A stretch of 33,716 bases of DNA from the NCBI GenBank assembly GCA_019239975.1, contig JAFAZE010000067.1, positions 1 to 33,716 of the forward strand, in the 5' to 3' direction. Under the pieces are notes generated by a model. That model did not search any database. It worked only from the letters and a program-made list of their open reading frames with translations, and had not been told where the DNA came from. The translations under genes and the position numbers were made by a program. Position 1 is the first letter of the stretch; every line of letters starts with the position of its first letter. Origin of the DNA: Streptosporangiaceae bacterium (GTDB lineage: Bacteria > Actinomycetota > Actinomycetes > Streptosporangiales > Streptosporangiaceae). Positions 25,101 to 32,079 of this stretch are shown here, piece after piece.

Positions 25101-25947
25101 AGGCTCCACGGTCACGGTCACGACGGCGATTCCCGACACCGGCAGCCGGCCGCTCAGGAACGTCAGCGTCTCGCTGGCCCTGCCATCCGGGTGGACAGCG
25201 ACGGCGACCTCGCCGTCTTCGTTCGCCACGGTCCAGCCCGGCCAGACCGCGCAGACCACCTGGGACGTCACCGTTCCCGCCAGCGCCACGCCCGGCGTCA
25301 ACGAGATCACCGCCAGCGCCAGCTTCACGGACGCCGGCGGCCCCGGCACCGCGACCGCCACGGTTCAGGTCTCGCTACCGTACGCGTCGCTGTCCGCTGC
25401 CTTCGGCAACCCAGGCATCAGCGACGACAGCAACACGGCCGCGGGCAACCTGGACGGCGGCGGGTTCAGCTATTCCGCCCAGGCGCTCGCCGCGGCGGGC
25501 CTGACGCCAGGCGCCACGGTCACGCACGACGGCCTCACCTTCACCTGGCCGAACGCCCAGCCTGGCATGCCGGACAACGTCGTCGCGGGCGGCCAGACGA
25601 TCGCGGTGTCCGGTTCCGGGGCCACGCTCGGCCTCCTCGGGACCGGTGACTACGGCAGCGCGTCCGGCACCGGAACGATCACATACACCGACGGCAGCAC
25701 CCAGCAATTCACCCTCACATTCCCCGACTGGTGGTCCAACACGGCGCCGGCCGGCGGCGACATCCTCGCCACGGTGCCCTACATCAACACGCCAACAGGC
25801 AAGCTGAACCAGCACGTCAGCGTGTACTACGCCGGGGTGCCGCTGCAGCAGGGCAAGACCGTCAAGTACGTCACCCTCCCCGACGTCAGCCAGGGCGCGG
25901 CGCAGGGCGAGACCGTGATGCACGTCTTCGCCGTCAGCACCGGCTGA
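22198..25947 (+). CDS. Secreted multi-domain GH3 glycosidase (beta-xylosidase/arabinofuranosidase type)
   Basis: This is a 1,249-residue exported protein. The ATG at 22198 has GAGGAG 4-5 bases upstream. A long signal peptide with an RRR n-region ends near AQAS (about 45). GH3 N-domain (about 75-400): MTLAEKVAQLM, YWSEGQHGIN, the xylosidase-like MDRDPRWGRTDEAFGEDPYL, KHFALNDNE and nucleophile D342 in GYTTSDCGAV. GH3 C-domain (about 440-690) has the catalytic-cleft VATEGRDR and VFSGYNGESQG. An Fn3-like domain (about 730-830) follows. Then come a Big_2 Ig-like domain (about 880-955; RYASSNPDVATVSRTGQVTA) and a NEW3-type domain (about 955-1060). The last 190-residue beta-rich module (YASLSAAFGNPGISDDSN) has no name I am sure of. 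The WSEGQHG and MDRDPRWGR motifs favour xylosidase/arabinofuranosidase over beta-glucosidase. Confidence 0.92.
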   Translation: MHTPQHWILANPPNGKRGTPRRRALACAACATALVTAYAGAAQASSTAAGPWTGAAASGHSAAPACPDGSGHTPLYRATRYSFAERAADLVSCMTLAEKVAQLMTNSAPAIPRLGVEQYTYWSEGQHGINTMFADTNNGGVTGGVHATSFPTNFASTMAWDPRLTYQETTAISDEARGFLDKSLWGTGQNNLGPSPNDYGMLTYWAPTVNMDRDPRWGRTDEAFGEDPYLAGQLADAFVEGYQGETMSGEPMTPYLKVASTAKHFALNDNENNRHADSSNTTDANIRDYYTAQFRSVAEKAHVAGVMTSYNAVNGTPSPADTYTVSELLQRTYGFNGYTTSDCGAVGDIYSPGSHDWAPPGWTTSTASGTTIWTNTATGQQLPAAAGGQAYALRAGTQVNCTGGEPTLANIQAAIKAGVLSEGVLDNALVHLFTMRMETGEFDPPSRVSYTRITKAVIQSPAHQALAEKVAADDLVLLKNDNTAGGSAPLLPADPAKLSNVVIVGDLAGTVTLGDYSGDPALQVNAVQGITAAVRAANPNATVTYDSCGTSTTAAAPASCSAATQAAIKTAGLVIVFVGTDLNVATEGRDRTTLAMPGNYNSLISQVAALGNPRTAMVIQSGGPVDISSTQSDFPAIVFSGYNGESQGTALAQVLFGHVNPAGHLNFTWYASDSQLPDMKNYGLTPAQTGGLGRTYMYFTGTPTYPFGYGLSYGRFTYSHVETGPRAASADGTVHVSFDVTNAGTVPGATVAQLYVAPEFTVPGVELPKEQLEGFQRTAVLAPGHTQHIELAVKVTDLSQWDESSLRQVVYDGPYQFRVGPDSATVAGSGTVTVHGAITPRVRYVTVQPDQVIFQPGGTLDLTGKNPWIAPDTNPALEQPHATADNIVEAVNNDQSFAGLSGAHVRYASSNPDVATVSRTGQVTAVGHGVATISVTVKAAGEAGEVTGTTPIVVRQPLTLSAPTLAAPGSTVTVTTAIPDTGSRPLRNVSVSLALPSGWTATATSPSSFATVQPGQTAQTTWDVTVPASATPGVNEITASASFTDAGGPGTATATVQVSLPYASLSAAFGNPGISDDSNTAAGNLDGGGFSYSAQALAAAGLTPGATVTHDGLTFTWPNAQPGMPDNVVAGGQTIAVSGSGATLGLLGTGDYGSASGTGTITYTDGSTQQFTLTFPDWWSNTAPAGGDILATVPYINTPTGKLNQHVSVYYAGVPLQQGKTVKYVTLPDVSQGAAQGETVMHVFAVSTG

Positions 25948-28900
25948 CCGCTGCGGGCGGCGGAGTTCCGATTTCGGCGAGACGCGCAAGGACGTGTTCG
26001 GCTGCCGGCATGCCGAGCCGCTGGTAGATCTCCAGGGCCTGGCGCAGGTAGCCGGCACCGTCGTGGAGTTTTCCCGCGCGCAGGTGGCTTTCGCCGAGGC
26101 CCTGCAGGGCGATGGCTTCGTCGTCGGGGTGCCGTACCTCACGGGCCAGCCGCAGCGCCTCCCGGTAGAGGGCGATCGCGCGGGCCAGGTCGCCGGTGTC
26201 AGCGATCACCGCGGCGTAGTAATTCAGGGCCAGGGCCTGGCCGCCGCGGCTGCCGAGGTCCTGGTATATGCCGATGGATTCCTCCAGGTCGCGTGCCGCG
26301 CCCGGGTAGTCGCCAGTCGACCGCCGGACCGCAGCCAGCTCCGCCAGGGCGTTGGCCTGGCCGAGCCGGTTGCCCAGCTCCCTGGTGATGACCAGGGCGG
26401 CCTTCTGGTTCCGCGCCGCATTCTCCCAGTCACCGGTCAAGCGCTGCACATGTCCCAGTACCGACAGGGAGTTGGCCTGGCGAAGCCGGTCGCCCAGCTC
26501 CCTGGCGATGACCAGGGCAGCCTTCCCGTTCCGGATCGCGTCCTCGTAGTCGCCGGTCAAGGTCTGTACCTCGATCAGCTGGGTCAGGGCGTGGGCCTGG
26601 CCGAACTTGTCGCCCGCTTCCTGGTACAGCTCCAGAGCCGCCCGCAGGCTCTGCTTCGCGCCCGGGTAGTCACCGGACATATACCGGACGCTTCCCAGCC
26701 CGGTCAGGGCACTGGCCTGGCCCGGCTTGTCGCCCGCCTCCCGGTACAGCCTCAGGGCCGCCTGCATGCTCTGCTCCGAACCGGGGTGGTCATCGGCCAT
26801 GCGGCGTACGGTTCCGAGTTCGGTCAGGGCACGGGCCTGGCCTGGTTTGTTCCCCGCCTGCTGGTACAGGTCCAGGGCCTGGTGCAGGCTGTGGTCGGCG
26901 CCTGGGTAGTCGCCGGTCAGCCGGAGCACGGTGCCCAGTTCGGTCAGGGCGCGGGCCTGGGCGCCCCCATCCCCCAGCCGCCCGGCGGCGGCGGCCGCGG
27001 CGGCGTGCACGGCGGCGGCCTGCGGCCAGGGCCCGTCGGTGCGCAGCAGGCTGGCCAGCCCGGCGCTGAACGCGACGGTCCGGTCATCATCGCCGCCGTC
27101 GGTGGCGTACTGCAGGCAGGCGGTGAGGCTGGCCCGCTCCGCGCGCAGCCAGGCCCGCGCCGCACCCGCATCCGCCAGCACCGGGGCATGCGCCGGGGCG
27201 CCCCCGGCCGGGGCGGGCCCCAGGCAGGGGCCCATCTGGGCGTCGGCGCGGCCCGCGGTGTGCTGGTAGTAGTCCAGCAGCCGGATCACCGCGGCGTCAT
27301 GCTCCTCACCCGGGGGGGCGGCGGCGGCCAGGGCACGGGCGTGCGCGCGGATCAGGTCATGCATCCGGTACCGGCCCGCACTTGGTTCCAGCAGCAGGCT
27401 GTGATCAACCAGCTGCTGCAGCAACCGCTCCGCCGCCGCCGGATCGGTGCCCGCCAGCGCCGCCGCGGCGAAGGCGTCCACCCCCGGCCCGGGGGCCAGG
27501 CCCAGACGGCAGTACAGGCGCCGCTGACTGGCCCCCAGATACTGGGTGGACAAGCCGAACACCGCGGCCACGTCCCGGTCCCCGTCGGACAGCACCTCCA
27601 GCCCGCCCCGCGCCGCACGCAGCCGCCCCGCCAGATACGCCGGGCTCCACGCCGGGCGGCTGGCCAGCAGCGCCGCCGCGATCCGCACCGCCAAAGGCAG
27701 CCGCCCGCACAACCGGGTGATCTGCGCCACCGCCGCATCCCCCGCCACCGCCCGCCCCGGCCCGGCCACCGCCGTGAACAACCCGGCCGCCTCCGCCTCG
27801 CCCAGCACCCCCAGCGCCACCACATGCCCATCATCAAGGGCCTTGAGCTTACGGCGGCTGGTAATCAGCACCAAACACCCCGCCCCACCCGGGATCAGCG
27901 GCCGCACCTGCGCCTCATCGACGGCGTTATCCAGCACCACCAGGGTGCGGGTCCCGGCCAGCCGCGCCCGGTACAGCGCGGCGCGCTCCTCGGTGCCGGC
28001 GGGGATCTGCCGCGGCGGCACACCCAGCGACCCCAGCAGCACCGCCAGCGCCTGCCCCGCGGTCCGCGGCGGGGACCCGTGGGTGTACCCGTGCAAATCC
28101 AGAAACAACTGCCCATCACCAAACCGGGCCGCCAGCCGGTGCGCGGCATGCACCGCCAGCGCCGTCTTCCCCACCCCCGCCATCCCGTCAATCACCGCAA
28201 CCACCACCGCCCCCGGCCGCGCCGTCCCGCCCCCCGTCCCGTCCCCCGGCTCGCCCAGTTCCAGCAGCCGCGCCAGCTCACCCTCCCGGCCGGTGAACAC
28301 CCGCGTATCCGCCGGCAACTGATGCGGCACACCGCCCGGGCCCCCGGCACCACCTCCCACACCCCCGGCAGGCGGCCACCCCGCCGCCGCACCCGGCGGG
28401 GAAAGGCCGCCCGGCGGGACCGCCGCCGCACCCGGCGGCTCCCCCCCGGCCGCCTCGTCCGGGCCGGCTTGCAGCAGCCGCTGGTACAGCTCCTGCAAGC
28501 CGGCGGAGGGATCCACACCCAATTCCTCAGCCAGCACGATCCGGGCCTGGTGATACTGCCCGATCGCCTCCGCCGGGCGCCCCGCCGCCGCCAGGGCCCG
28601 GATCAGCAGCTCCCACAACGGCTCACGCAACGGGTACCGGCCGGTCAGCGGGCCCAGCTCAGCGATCACCCGGTCCTGCCGCTCCCCCGCCAGATCCAGG
28701 CCCGCACGCCGCTGCACCGCGAGCAGCCACTCCTCCACCAGACCCGGCACCACCCCCCGCTGCAAACCCGGCGACCGCACATCACTCAGCGGCTCACCAC
28801 GCCACAACCCCAGCGCCTCATCCAGCAGCCCCGCCGCCACCCCCGCATCCGCCGCCTGCCCCGCATCCCGCACCAGACGGCGAAACCGCAGCAAATCAAC

Positions 28901-29194
28901 CCGGTCGGGGTCAACATCCAGCAGATACCCCTCAGGTGTTGTGACCACCACCCCAGGCACCACTGACCGCACCCGCGCCACGAGGTTATGGATGCTCGGC
29001 CGCACCCACTCCGGCCGCCGCTCCCCCCAGATCAGCTCCGCCAGCCGGCCCACCCCCACCGGCTGCCCGGCGGACATCGCCAGCACCGCCAGCAAAACCC
29101 CCGCCCGGCCGCGCGGCATCGCCACAGCCGCCCCGTCCCGGGTCCCGGCCAGCGGCCCCAGGACACCGATCCACAGCCCTTCTTCCCCGGACAC
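25934..29194 (-). CDS. AfsR/SARP-family regulator with NB-ARC ATPase and TPR domains
   Basis: This is about 1,086 residues. Order: OmpR-like winged helix with a SARP start (LWIGVLGPLAGTRDGAAVAM, VGRLAELIWGERRPEWVRPS), BTAD helices (about 95-245; LREPLWELLIRALAAAGRPA), a Pro/Gly-rich linker (about 250-305), and NB-ARC. The NB-ARC part has P-loop GMAGVGKTALAVHAAH, Walker B TLVVLDNAVDEAQV, LVLITSRRKL and LPLAVRIAAALL. The C-terminus has at least eight TPR units of 40 residues, with near-identical DNA repeats of 120 bp (GDYPGA-x-SL-x-ALxLYQxAGxKxGQAxALT). The start is uncertain: GTG 29194 has GGGG close upstream, and ATG 29212 is also possible. The last 14 bases overlap the convergent GH3 gene. 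Such proteins are ATP-switched activators, here possibly of nearby or distant secondary-metabolite genes. Confidence 0.9.
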   Translation of the reverse strand: MSGEEGLWIGVLGPLAGTRDGAAVAMPRGRAGVLLAVLAMSAGQPVGVGRLAELIWGERRPEWVRPSIHNLVARVRSVVPGVVVTTPEGYLLDVDPDRVDLLRFRRLVRDAGQAADAGVAAGLLDEALGLWRGEPLSDVRSPGLQRGVVPGLVEEWLLAVQRRAGLDLAGERQDRVIAELGPLTGRYPLREPLWELLIRALAAAGRPAEAIGQYHQARIVLAEELGVDPSAGLQELYQRLLQAGPDEAAGGEPPGAAAVPPGGLSPPGAAAGWPPAGGVGGGAGGPGGVPHQLPADTRVFTGREGELARLLELGEPGDGTGGGTARPGAVVVAVIDGMAGVGKTALAVHAAHRLAARFGDGQLFLDLHGYTHGSPPRTAGQALAVLLGSLGVPPRQIPAGTEERAALYRARLAGTRTLVVLDNAVDEAQVRPLIPGGAGCLVLITSRRKLKALDDGHVVALGVLGEAEAAGLFTAVAGPGRAVAGDAAVAQITRLCGRLPLAVRIAAALLASRPAWSPAYLAGRLRAARGGLEVLSDGDRDVAAVFGLSTQYLGASQRRLYCRLGLAPGPGVDAFAAAALAGTDPAAAERLLQQLVDHSLLLEPSAGRYRMHDLIRAHARALAAAAPPGEEHDAAVIRLLDYYQHTAGRADAQMGPCLGPAPAGGAPAHAPVLADAGAARAWLRAERASLTACLQYATDGGDDDRTVAFSAGLASLLRTDGPWPQAAAVHAAAAAAAGRLGDGGAQARALTELGTVLRLTGDYPGADHSLHQALDLYQQAGNKPGQARALTELGTVRRMADDHPGSEQSMQAALRLYREAGDKPGQASALTGLGSVRYMSGDYPGAKQSLRAALELYQEAGDKFGQAHALTQLIEVQTLTGDYEDAIRNGKAALVIARELGDRLRQANSLSVLGHVQRLTGDWENAARNQKAALVITRELGNRLGQANALAELAAVRRSTGDYPGAARDLEESIGIYQDLGSRGGQALALNYYAAVIADTGDLARAIALYREALRLAREVRHPDDEAIALQGLGESHLRAGKLHDGAGYLRQALEIYQRLGMPAAEHVLARLAEIGTPPPAAVSRC

Positions 29195-29446
29195 CGTGCC
29201 CCCGCACATCATCGGCGAATCAGACCCAGCCGCCAACCTAGCAGAAACACACCCAATCTTCCCGGCATCACCGGCACGTCCACCCGCCGCGCGCCCACCC
29301 GCCCGGCCCCGCCGGCGGCAACACCAGGCCGCGCCTGTCAGCAGCCCAGCCGCAAACACCACCGCCCGTTCAGAATAAAAAACAGAAATCAGACGAACGT
29401 GCGGTGATACACCGGTCCGGGAAAAGACCAGGCCTAAAACCCCGTG

Positions 29447-29668
29447 TCACGCTCCCATCGACGCGAGGGTGGAGGTGGCGGCACCGGCGTAGATGGCCAC
29501 ACCGGCCACTTTGGGGTGGAAGGACTGCTCGGACACGATTCCCCTGCTCGAGGTGATCTCGAACTGGGGGGAGTCACCGCGGGTCAGCGAAAATACGATG
29601 CCGTTGATGTCTTCCGGATTGCCGCAGGTCCCTCGGCTTCGGTCTTGGCAGGCCTGTCGCGTTGGTCT
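29447..29668 (-). pseudogene. C-terminal remnant of an unrecognised protein
   Basis: The minus strand is open for about 73 codons from a stop at 29669-29671 to the TGA at 29449-29447. It has normal G/C third-position bias over the last 55 codons. The translation contains CGNPEDINGIVFSLTRG and SPQFEITSSRGIVSEQ, and ends TLASMGA; it looks like real protein rather than shadow sequence. No ATG or GTG with a ribosome-binding site precedes it, so the 5' part seems lost. Function is not recognised. Confidence 0.4.
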
Positions 29669-29712
29669 TCATCTTCGCGCCGGCGGCAGCAGGGCAGCTC
29701 GCGCCGGCGCGG

Positions 29713-30150
29713 TTATGCGTGGCCGGGATCGATCAAACGCCGCATCTGCTGGCCTGTCACCGCGGCGATCAGGTCGTAGTCGCTGTCGACGTGCAGCACC
29801 TCGGCGCCGTGCAGTTCGGCGGTCGCGGCGATGATCAGGTCTGGGATCGGGCGCCTGTGACCATTGCCGCGATGCTGGGCAAGCAGCCGCTGGACCTCCA
29901 GCGCCCGGTCCATCGCCACCTCACTGACCGGCAGCCACTCCAGTGCCCGCTGGCCCGCGAGCAGCGCCTCCAGATCTTTCTGGTCCCGCGCGGAGTAGCA
30001 GATCTCCACTGCTGTCATGTGGCACGCCGCGATGACGTGTGCGCTGCGCAGCGTCAGGAACGCGGCACGGGCGCGGGTGTCTCGCCTGGCCCATTCCAGC
30101 GCGGACTTGTCCGCGAGCAGCACGCTCAACCGTGTCCGCCGTCTCGCCAC
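29713..30150 (-). CDS. vapC: PIN-domain ribonuclease toxin (VapC-like)
   Basis: This is up to 145 residues with the PIN-domain acidic set: D14 in [11 protein letters not shown]49 in [10 protein letters not shown]104 in [14 protein letters not shown], and D122/D124 in [16 protein letters not shown] toxins bind Mg2+/Mn2+ through these residues and cleave tRNA or mRNA. The GTG at 30150 overlaps the antitoxin by 25 bp. A TTG at 30129 overlaps its stop by 4 bp (TTGA) and also keeps D14, so the start is uncertain. It is translationally coupled to the antitoxin gene. The gene symbol reflects the family, not a tested function. Confidence 0.85.
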   Translation of the reverse strand: MARRRTRLSVLLADKSALEWARRDTRARAAFLTLRSAHVIAACHMTAVEICYSARDQKDLEALLAGQRALEWLPVSEVAMDRALEVQRLLAQHRGNGHRRPIPDLIIAATAELHGAEVLHVDSDYDLIAAVTGQQMRRLIDPGHA

Positions 30151-30341
30151 GCCCCGCGCAGCGCCTCATCGGACAGGTCGGTGCCCGACTCGTCGAGGAG
30201 CTCAAGCATGCGGGCCGCGGCCCGCTGGTTCGCCACGCGGCGCAGAGCGGCGTTCACCGTCGCCACCTTGGTGGTGGTGCCGAGTTCCTCGCTCGCCAGC
30301 GATAGCGCGTCGTCATCCAGGTCAACCACCGTTCTCGACAT
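30126..30341 (-). CDS. vapB: VapB-like antitoxin
   Basis: This is a 71-residue protein starting [20 protein letters not shown] followed by [20 protein letters not shown]. That is the ribbon-helix-helix-like VapB N-terminus that binds operator DNA. The C-terminal half is acidic and includes [20 protein letters not shown], which would wrap the toxin. The ATG at 30341 has GGAGG 5 bases upstream; an earlier in-frame GTG lies inside that site. The gene end overlaps the toxin start. The complex should repress its own promoter in the inverted-repeat region immediately upstream. Confidence 0.85.
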   Translation of the reverse strand: MSRTVVDLDDDALSLASEELGTTTKVATVNAALRRVANQRAAARMLELLDESGTDLSDEALRGAWRDGGHG

Positions 30342-30364
30342 CAGATCCTCCACGGCAGCGATGT

Positions 30365-30416
30365 CTGATTACGAGTGTATCGTATATCGATCAGCGCTGA
30401 GAAACGCTATAATCAG
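30365..30416. promoter_or_regulatory. A/T-rich control region of the vapBC-like module
   Basis: CTGATTA (30365-30371) and TAATCAG (30410-30416) are perfect inverted arms enclosing an A/T-rich stretch with TATACGAT on the minus strand and a TATAAT on the plus strand (30408-30413). It lies 24-75 bp ahead of the vapB-like start, where the antitoxin-toxin complex would be expected to bind. From here to 30590 I see only a CGGCCAGG/CCTGGCCG hairpin (30511-30554) and no gene. Confidence 0.45.
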
Positions 30417-30590
30417 GGTAGTTCGATCGATCGCTGCGATGCGCCTCCGCGCCGAACCATGTGAAACGTGAAGTTGGCCGGCGGGCGCGACGGCCCAGCA
30501 GGTAACTCCCCGGCCAGGACGACCGGGGCGGACGTCTAGCGCCGCGCCTGGCCGCAGGATGCTGCAGTTCAGCCCGTGACGTGCAGCCGC

Positions 30591-30631
30591 TTGCTTTAGC
30601 CGGGCCCGCATTGATAGCATTGCTATCAATG
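30591..30631 (+). promoter_or_regulatory. Promoter and perfect palindromic operator of the fitAB-like module
   Basis: TTGCTT (30591-30596), 18 bp, TAGCAT (30615-30620) forms a plausible promoter. A perfect inverted repeat covers its -10 region: arm CATTGATAGCA at 30609-30619, one central base, arm TGCTATCAATG at 30621-30631. It ends 19 bp before the antitoxin ATG, so FitAB-type autoregulation is expected. Confidence 0.7.
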
Positions 30632-30650
30632 AAAGCAAAGGGAGCTGAGC

Positions 30651-30896
30651 ATGGCGGCGCTTACGATCCGGGGACTTGACGAGCAGACACACGCAAGACT
30701 CCGCGTCGAGGCCGCGCGGCACGGGCGCTCGATGGAAGCCGAGGTCAGGGCGATCCTCCGGGAACGCTTCACGACCCCAGCACCAGAAGGCGGGCTTGGC
30801 ACCCGGATTCACGAGCGATTCGCCGCCCTCGGCGGGACAGACCTTGAGCTGCCAGCCCGCGACGAGCGGCCGCGGGCCGCGGAGTTTGACGCGTGA
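30651..30896 (+). CDS. FitA-like ribbon-helix-helix antitoxin
   Basis: This is an 81-residue protein. MAALTIRGLDEQTHARLRVE followed by AARHGRSMEAEVRAILRERF is a clear Arc/FitA-type ribbon-helix-helix domain, with a beta strand that reads the operator (LTIRGL) and the 'HGRSMEAEVR' helix pair. The C-terminal tail (about 45-81) should bind the PIN toxin. AAGGGAG lies about 7 bases ahead of the ATG. Its stop codon overlaps the start of the toxin gene by 4 bp (GTGA). Confidence 0.88.
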   Translation: MAALTIRGLDEQTHARLRVEAARHGRSMEAEVRAILRERFTTPAPEGGLGTRIHERFAALGGTDLELPARDERPRAAEFDA

Positions 30897-31321
30897 TCAT
30901 TCTCGACACCAACGTCATCTCCGAGATGACTCGCCCGCATCCCGAGCCGGCGGTCATTTCCTGGCTTGACTCCCTGCCGGCCGAGGAGACCGCGATCACG
31001 GCGATCACCGCCGCCGAACTGCGCTACGGCGTAAACCGTCTGCCTGACGGCCGCCGCAAGAACGAGCTATCGGAAGCTGTCCACGCGATCATCGCCACTG
31101 ACTTCCGCGGCCGGGTCGAGCCCTTCGATGTCCTTGCTGCCGATCATTACGCCCGCGTGGTCACGGCACGAGAGCGCGGCGGCCGTCCCATCAGCACGTC
31201 GGACGCCCAGATCGCGGCTATCTGCCGGGTTCTCGATGCGACTCTCGCGACGCGGAACACCTCCGACTTCACCGACACGGGCGTTGATCTCATCGATCCA
31301 TGGAAGGCCACGGATCAGTAA
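30893..31321 (+). CDS. FitB-like PIN-domain toxin
   Basis: This is a 142-residue PIN-domain nuclease beginning MIILDTNVISEM. Acidic metal ligands are D5, E42 (TAAELRYGV) and D104 (ISTSDAQIAAI), with the final LATRNTSDF (D125) typical of FitB/VapC proteins. The GTG start overlaps the antitoxin stop. Sequence class differs from the VapC-like toxin 0.7 kb to the left, so the two modules are unlikely to be recent duplicates. Confidence 0.9.
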   Translation: MIILDTNVISEMTRPHPEPAVISWLDSLPAEETAITAITAAELRYGVNRLPDGRRKNELSEAVHAIIATDFRGRVEPFDVLAADHYARVVTARERGGRPISTSDAQIAAICRVLDATLATRNTSDFTDTGVDLIDPWKATDQ

Positions 31322-31401
31322 AGGCCGCTGGCGCCGGGCAGCCAGTCGGCGACGGGAAGGTATTCCAGCCAGCGCGCGATATGGGCGGTGTCCGCCGCAC
31401 G

Positions 31402-31992
31402 TCAGGCTCCCGGCCCGGCTGCCGGGACGAACCGGGCCAGCAGGATGGCGAGCCGGCGGTCATGGCTGCCGGCGGGTAGCCTGCCGCCGCGTGTGAGTGT
31501 GGCCAGGCCGTGTAGCGCCGCCCAGAAGACCTCGGTGAGCAGGCCCAGGTCGTCGCCGTTTGCGTGCGGCCGAAGCGCTTCGGCGATTTCACCGAAGCCT
31601 GCGTGCAGGGCGGGCGGCGCGGCGGCGGTCGCGAACGGCAGGTCCACGGTCTGGCTGAACATCGCGTCGTAGAGGGCCGGGCGCCGGCGCGCGAAATCCA
31701 TGTATGCGTCGCTGACGGCGGCTAGCGCCCGGGCGGGGTCCGGTGCGGCGGCCCGCGCTGCGGCGAGCCCGGTGGCCAGTTCGGCGAAGCCCTCGACGGC
31801 GACGGCGGCCTTGATCGCGTCTTTCCCGCCGAAGTGGCTGTAGAGCACCGGCTGGCTGTACTCGACGCGCTCAGCCAGCCGCCGCGTCGTTACCGCGTCC
31901 CATCCTTCCGTCTCGGCCAGCTCGCGGGCCGCCGCGATGATCAGCTTCTCGCGCTCCGCGCGCTCGCGCTCCCGGCGTTCCTGGATCGACAT
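31402..31992 (-). CDS. TetR-family transcriptional regulator
   Basis: This is a 196-residue protein. The N-terminal helix-turn-helix (about 15-60) has LIIAAARELAETEGWDAVTT then RRLAERVEYSQPVLYSHFGGKDAI. The ligand domain follows with the WHG-type pattern (AYMDFARRRPALYDAMFS, FWAALHGLATLTRGGRL). The ATG at 31992 is preceded by a perfect TAGAAT box ending 7 bases upstream (32005-32000) and no ribosome-binding site, so the mRNA is probably leaderless. It is divergent from the two small membrane-protein genes and shares with them a region with two identical-type operators. After the TGA the same frame stays open for 28 more codons rich in Trp and Leu (HIARWLEYLPVADWLPG). Confidence 0.9.
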   Translation of the reverse strand: MSIQERRERERAEREKLIIAAARELAETEGWDAVTTRRLAERVEYSQPVLYSHFGGKDAIKAAVAVEGFAELATGLAAARAAAPDPARALAAVSDAYMDFARRRPALYDAMFSQTVDLPFATAAAPPALHAGFGEIAEALRPHANGDDLGLLTEVFWAALHGLATLTRGGRLPAGSHDRRLAILLARFVPAAGPGA

Positions 31993-32002
31993 GGAACTGA
32001 TT

Positions 32003-32015
32003 CTAGCATCGCTAG
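32003..32015. promoter_or_regulatory. TetR-type operator, site 1
   Basis: CTAGC-ATC-GCTAG is a perfect 5+3+5 inverted repeat lying between the -35 region and the TAGAAT -10 box of the TetR gene, so it should mediate autorepression. Confidence 0.6.
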
Positions 32016-32052
32016 CATTCCTGCCGTCGATCTGCTAGTGTCGCTTCCGTCG

Positions 32053-32065
32053 CTAGCACTGCTAG
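32053..32065. promoter_or_regulatory. TetR-type operator, site 2
   Basis: CTAGC-ACT-GCTAG has the same arms and spacing as site 1. It is centred 50 bp away and ends 14 bp before the start codon of the divergent DUF4267 gene. A looser GCTAG half site at 32034-32038 lies between them. The pair suggests co-repression of both directions by the TetR protein. Confidence 0.6.
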
Positions 32066-32079
32066 ATGAAGAGGATGCC

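Noticed and set aside
25994..28966. Very long open frame on the plus strand opposite the SARP/TPR gene
   Set aside because: It is extremely rich in Arg, Gln, Pro and Gly with no domain. It is a shadow of the G/C third-position bias of the minus-strand regulator.
29444..29834. Plus-strand frames opposite the C-terminal remnant
   Set aside because: The minus strand gives a more protein-like translation; the plus frames are Arg/Ser-rich and end inside the VapC-like gene.
30369..30812. Minus-strand frame across the fitAB-like promoter
   Set aside because: It overlaps a perfect palindromic operator and the antitoxin gene, and has no recognisable domain.
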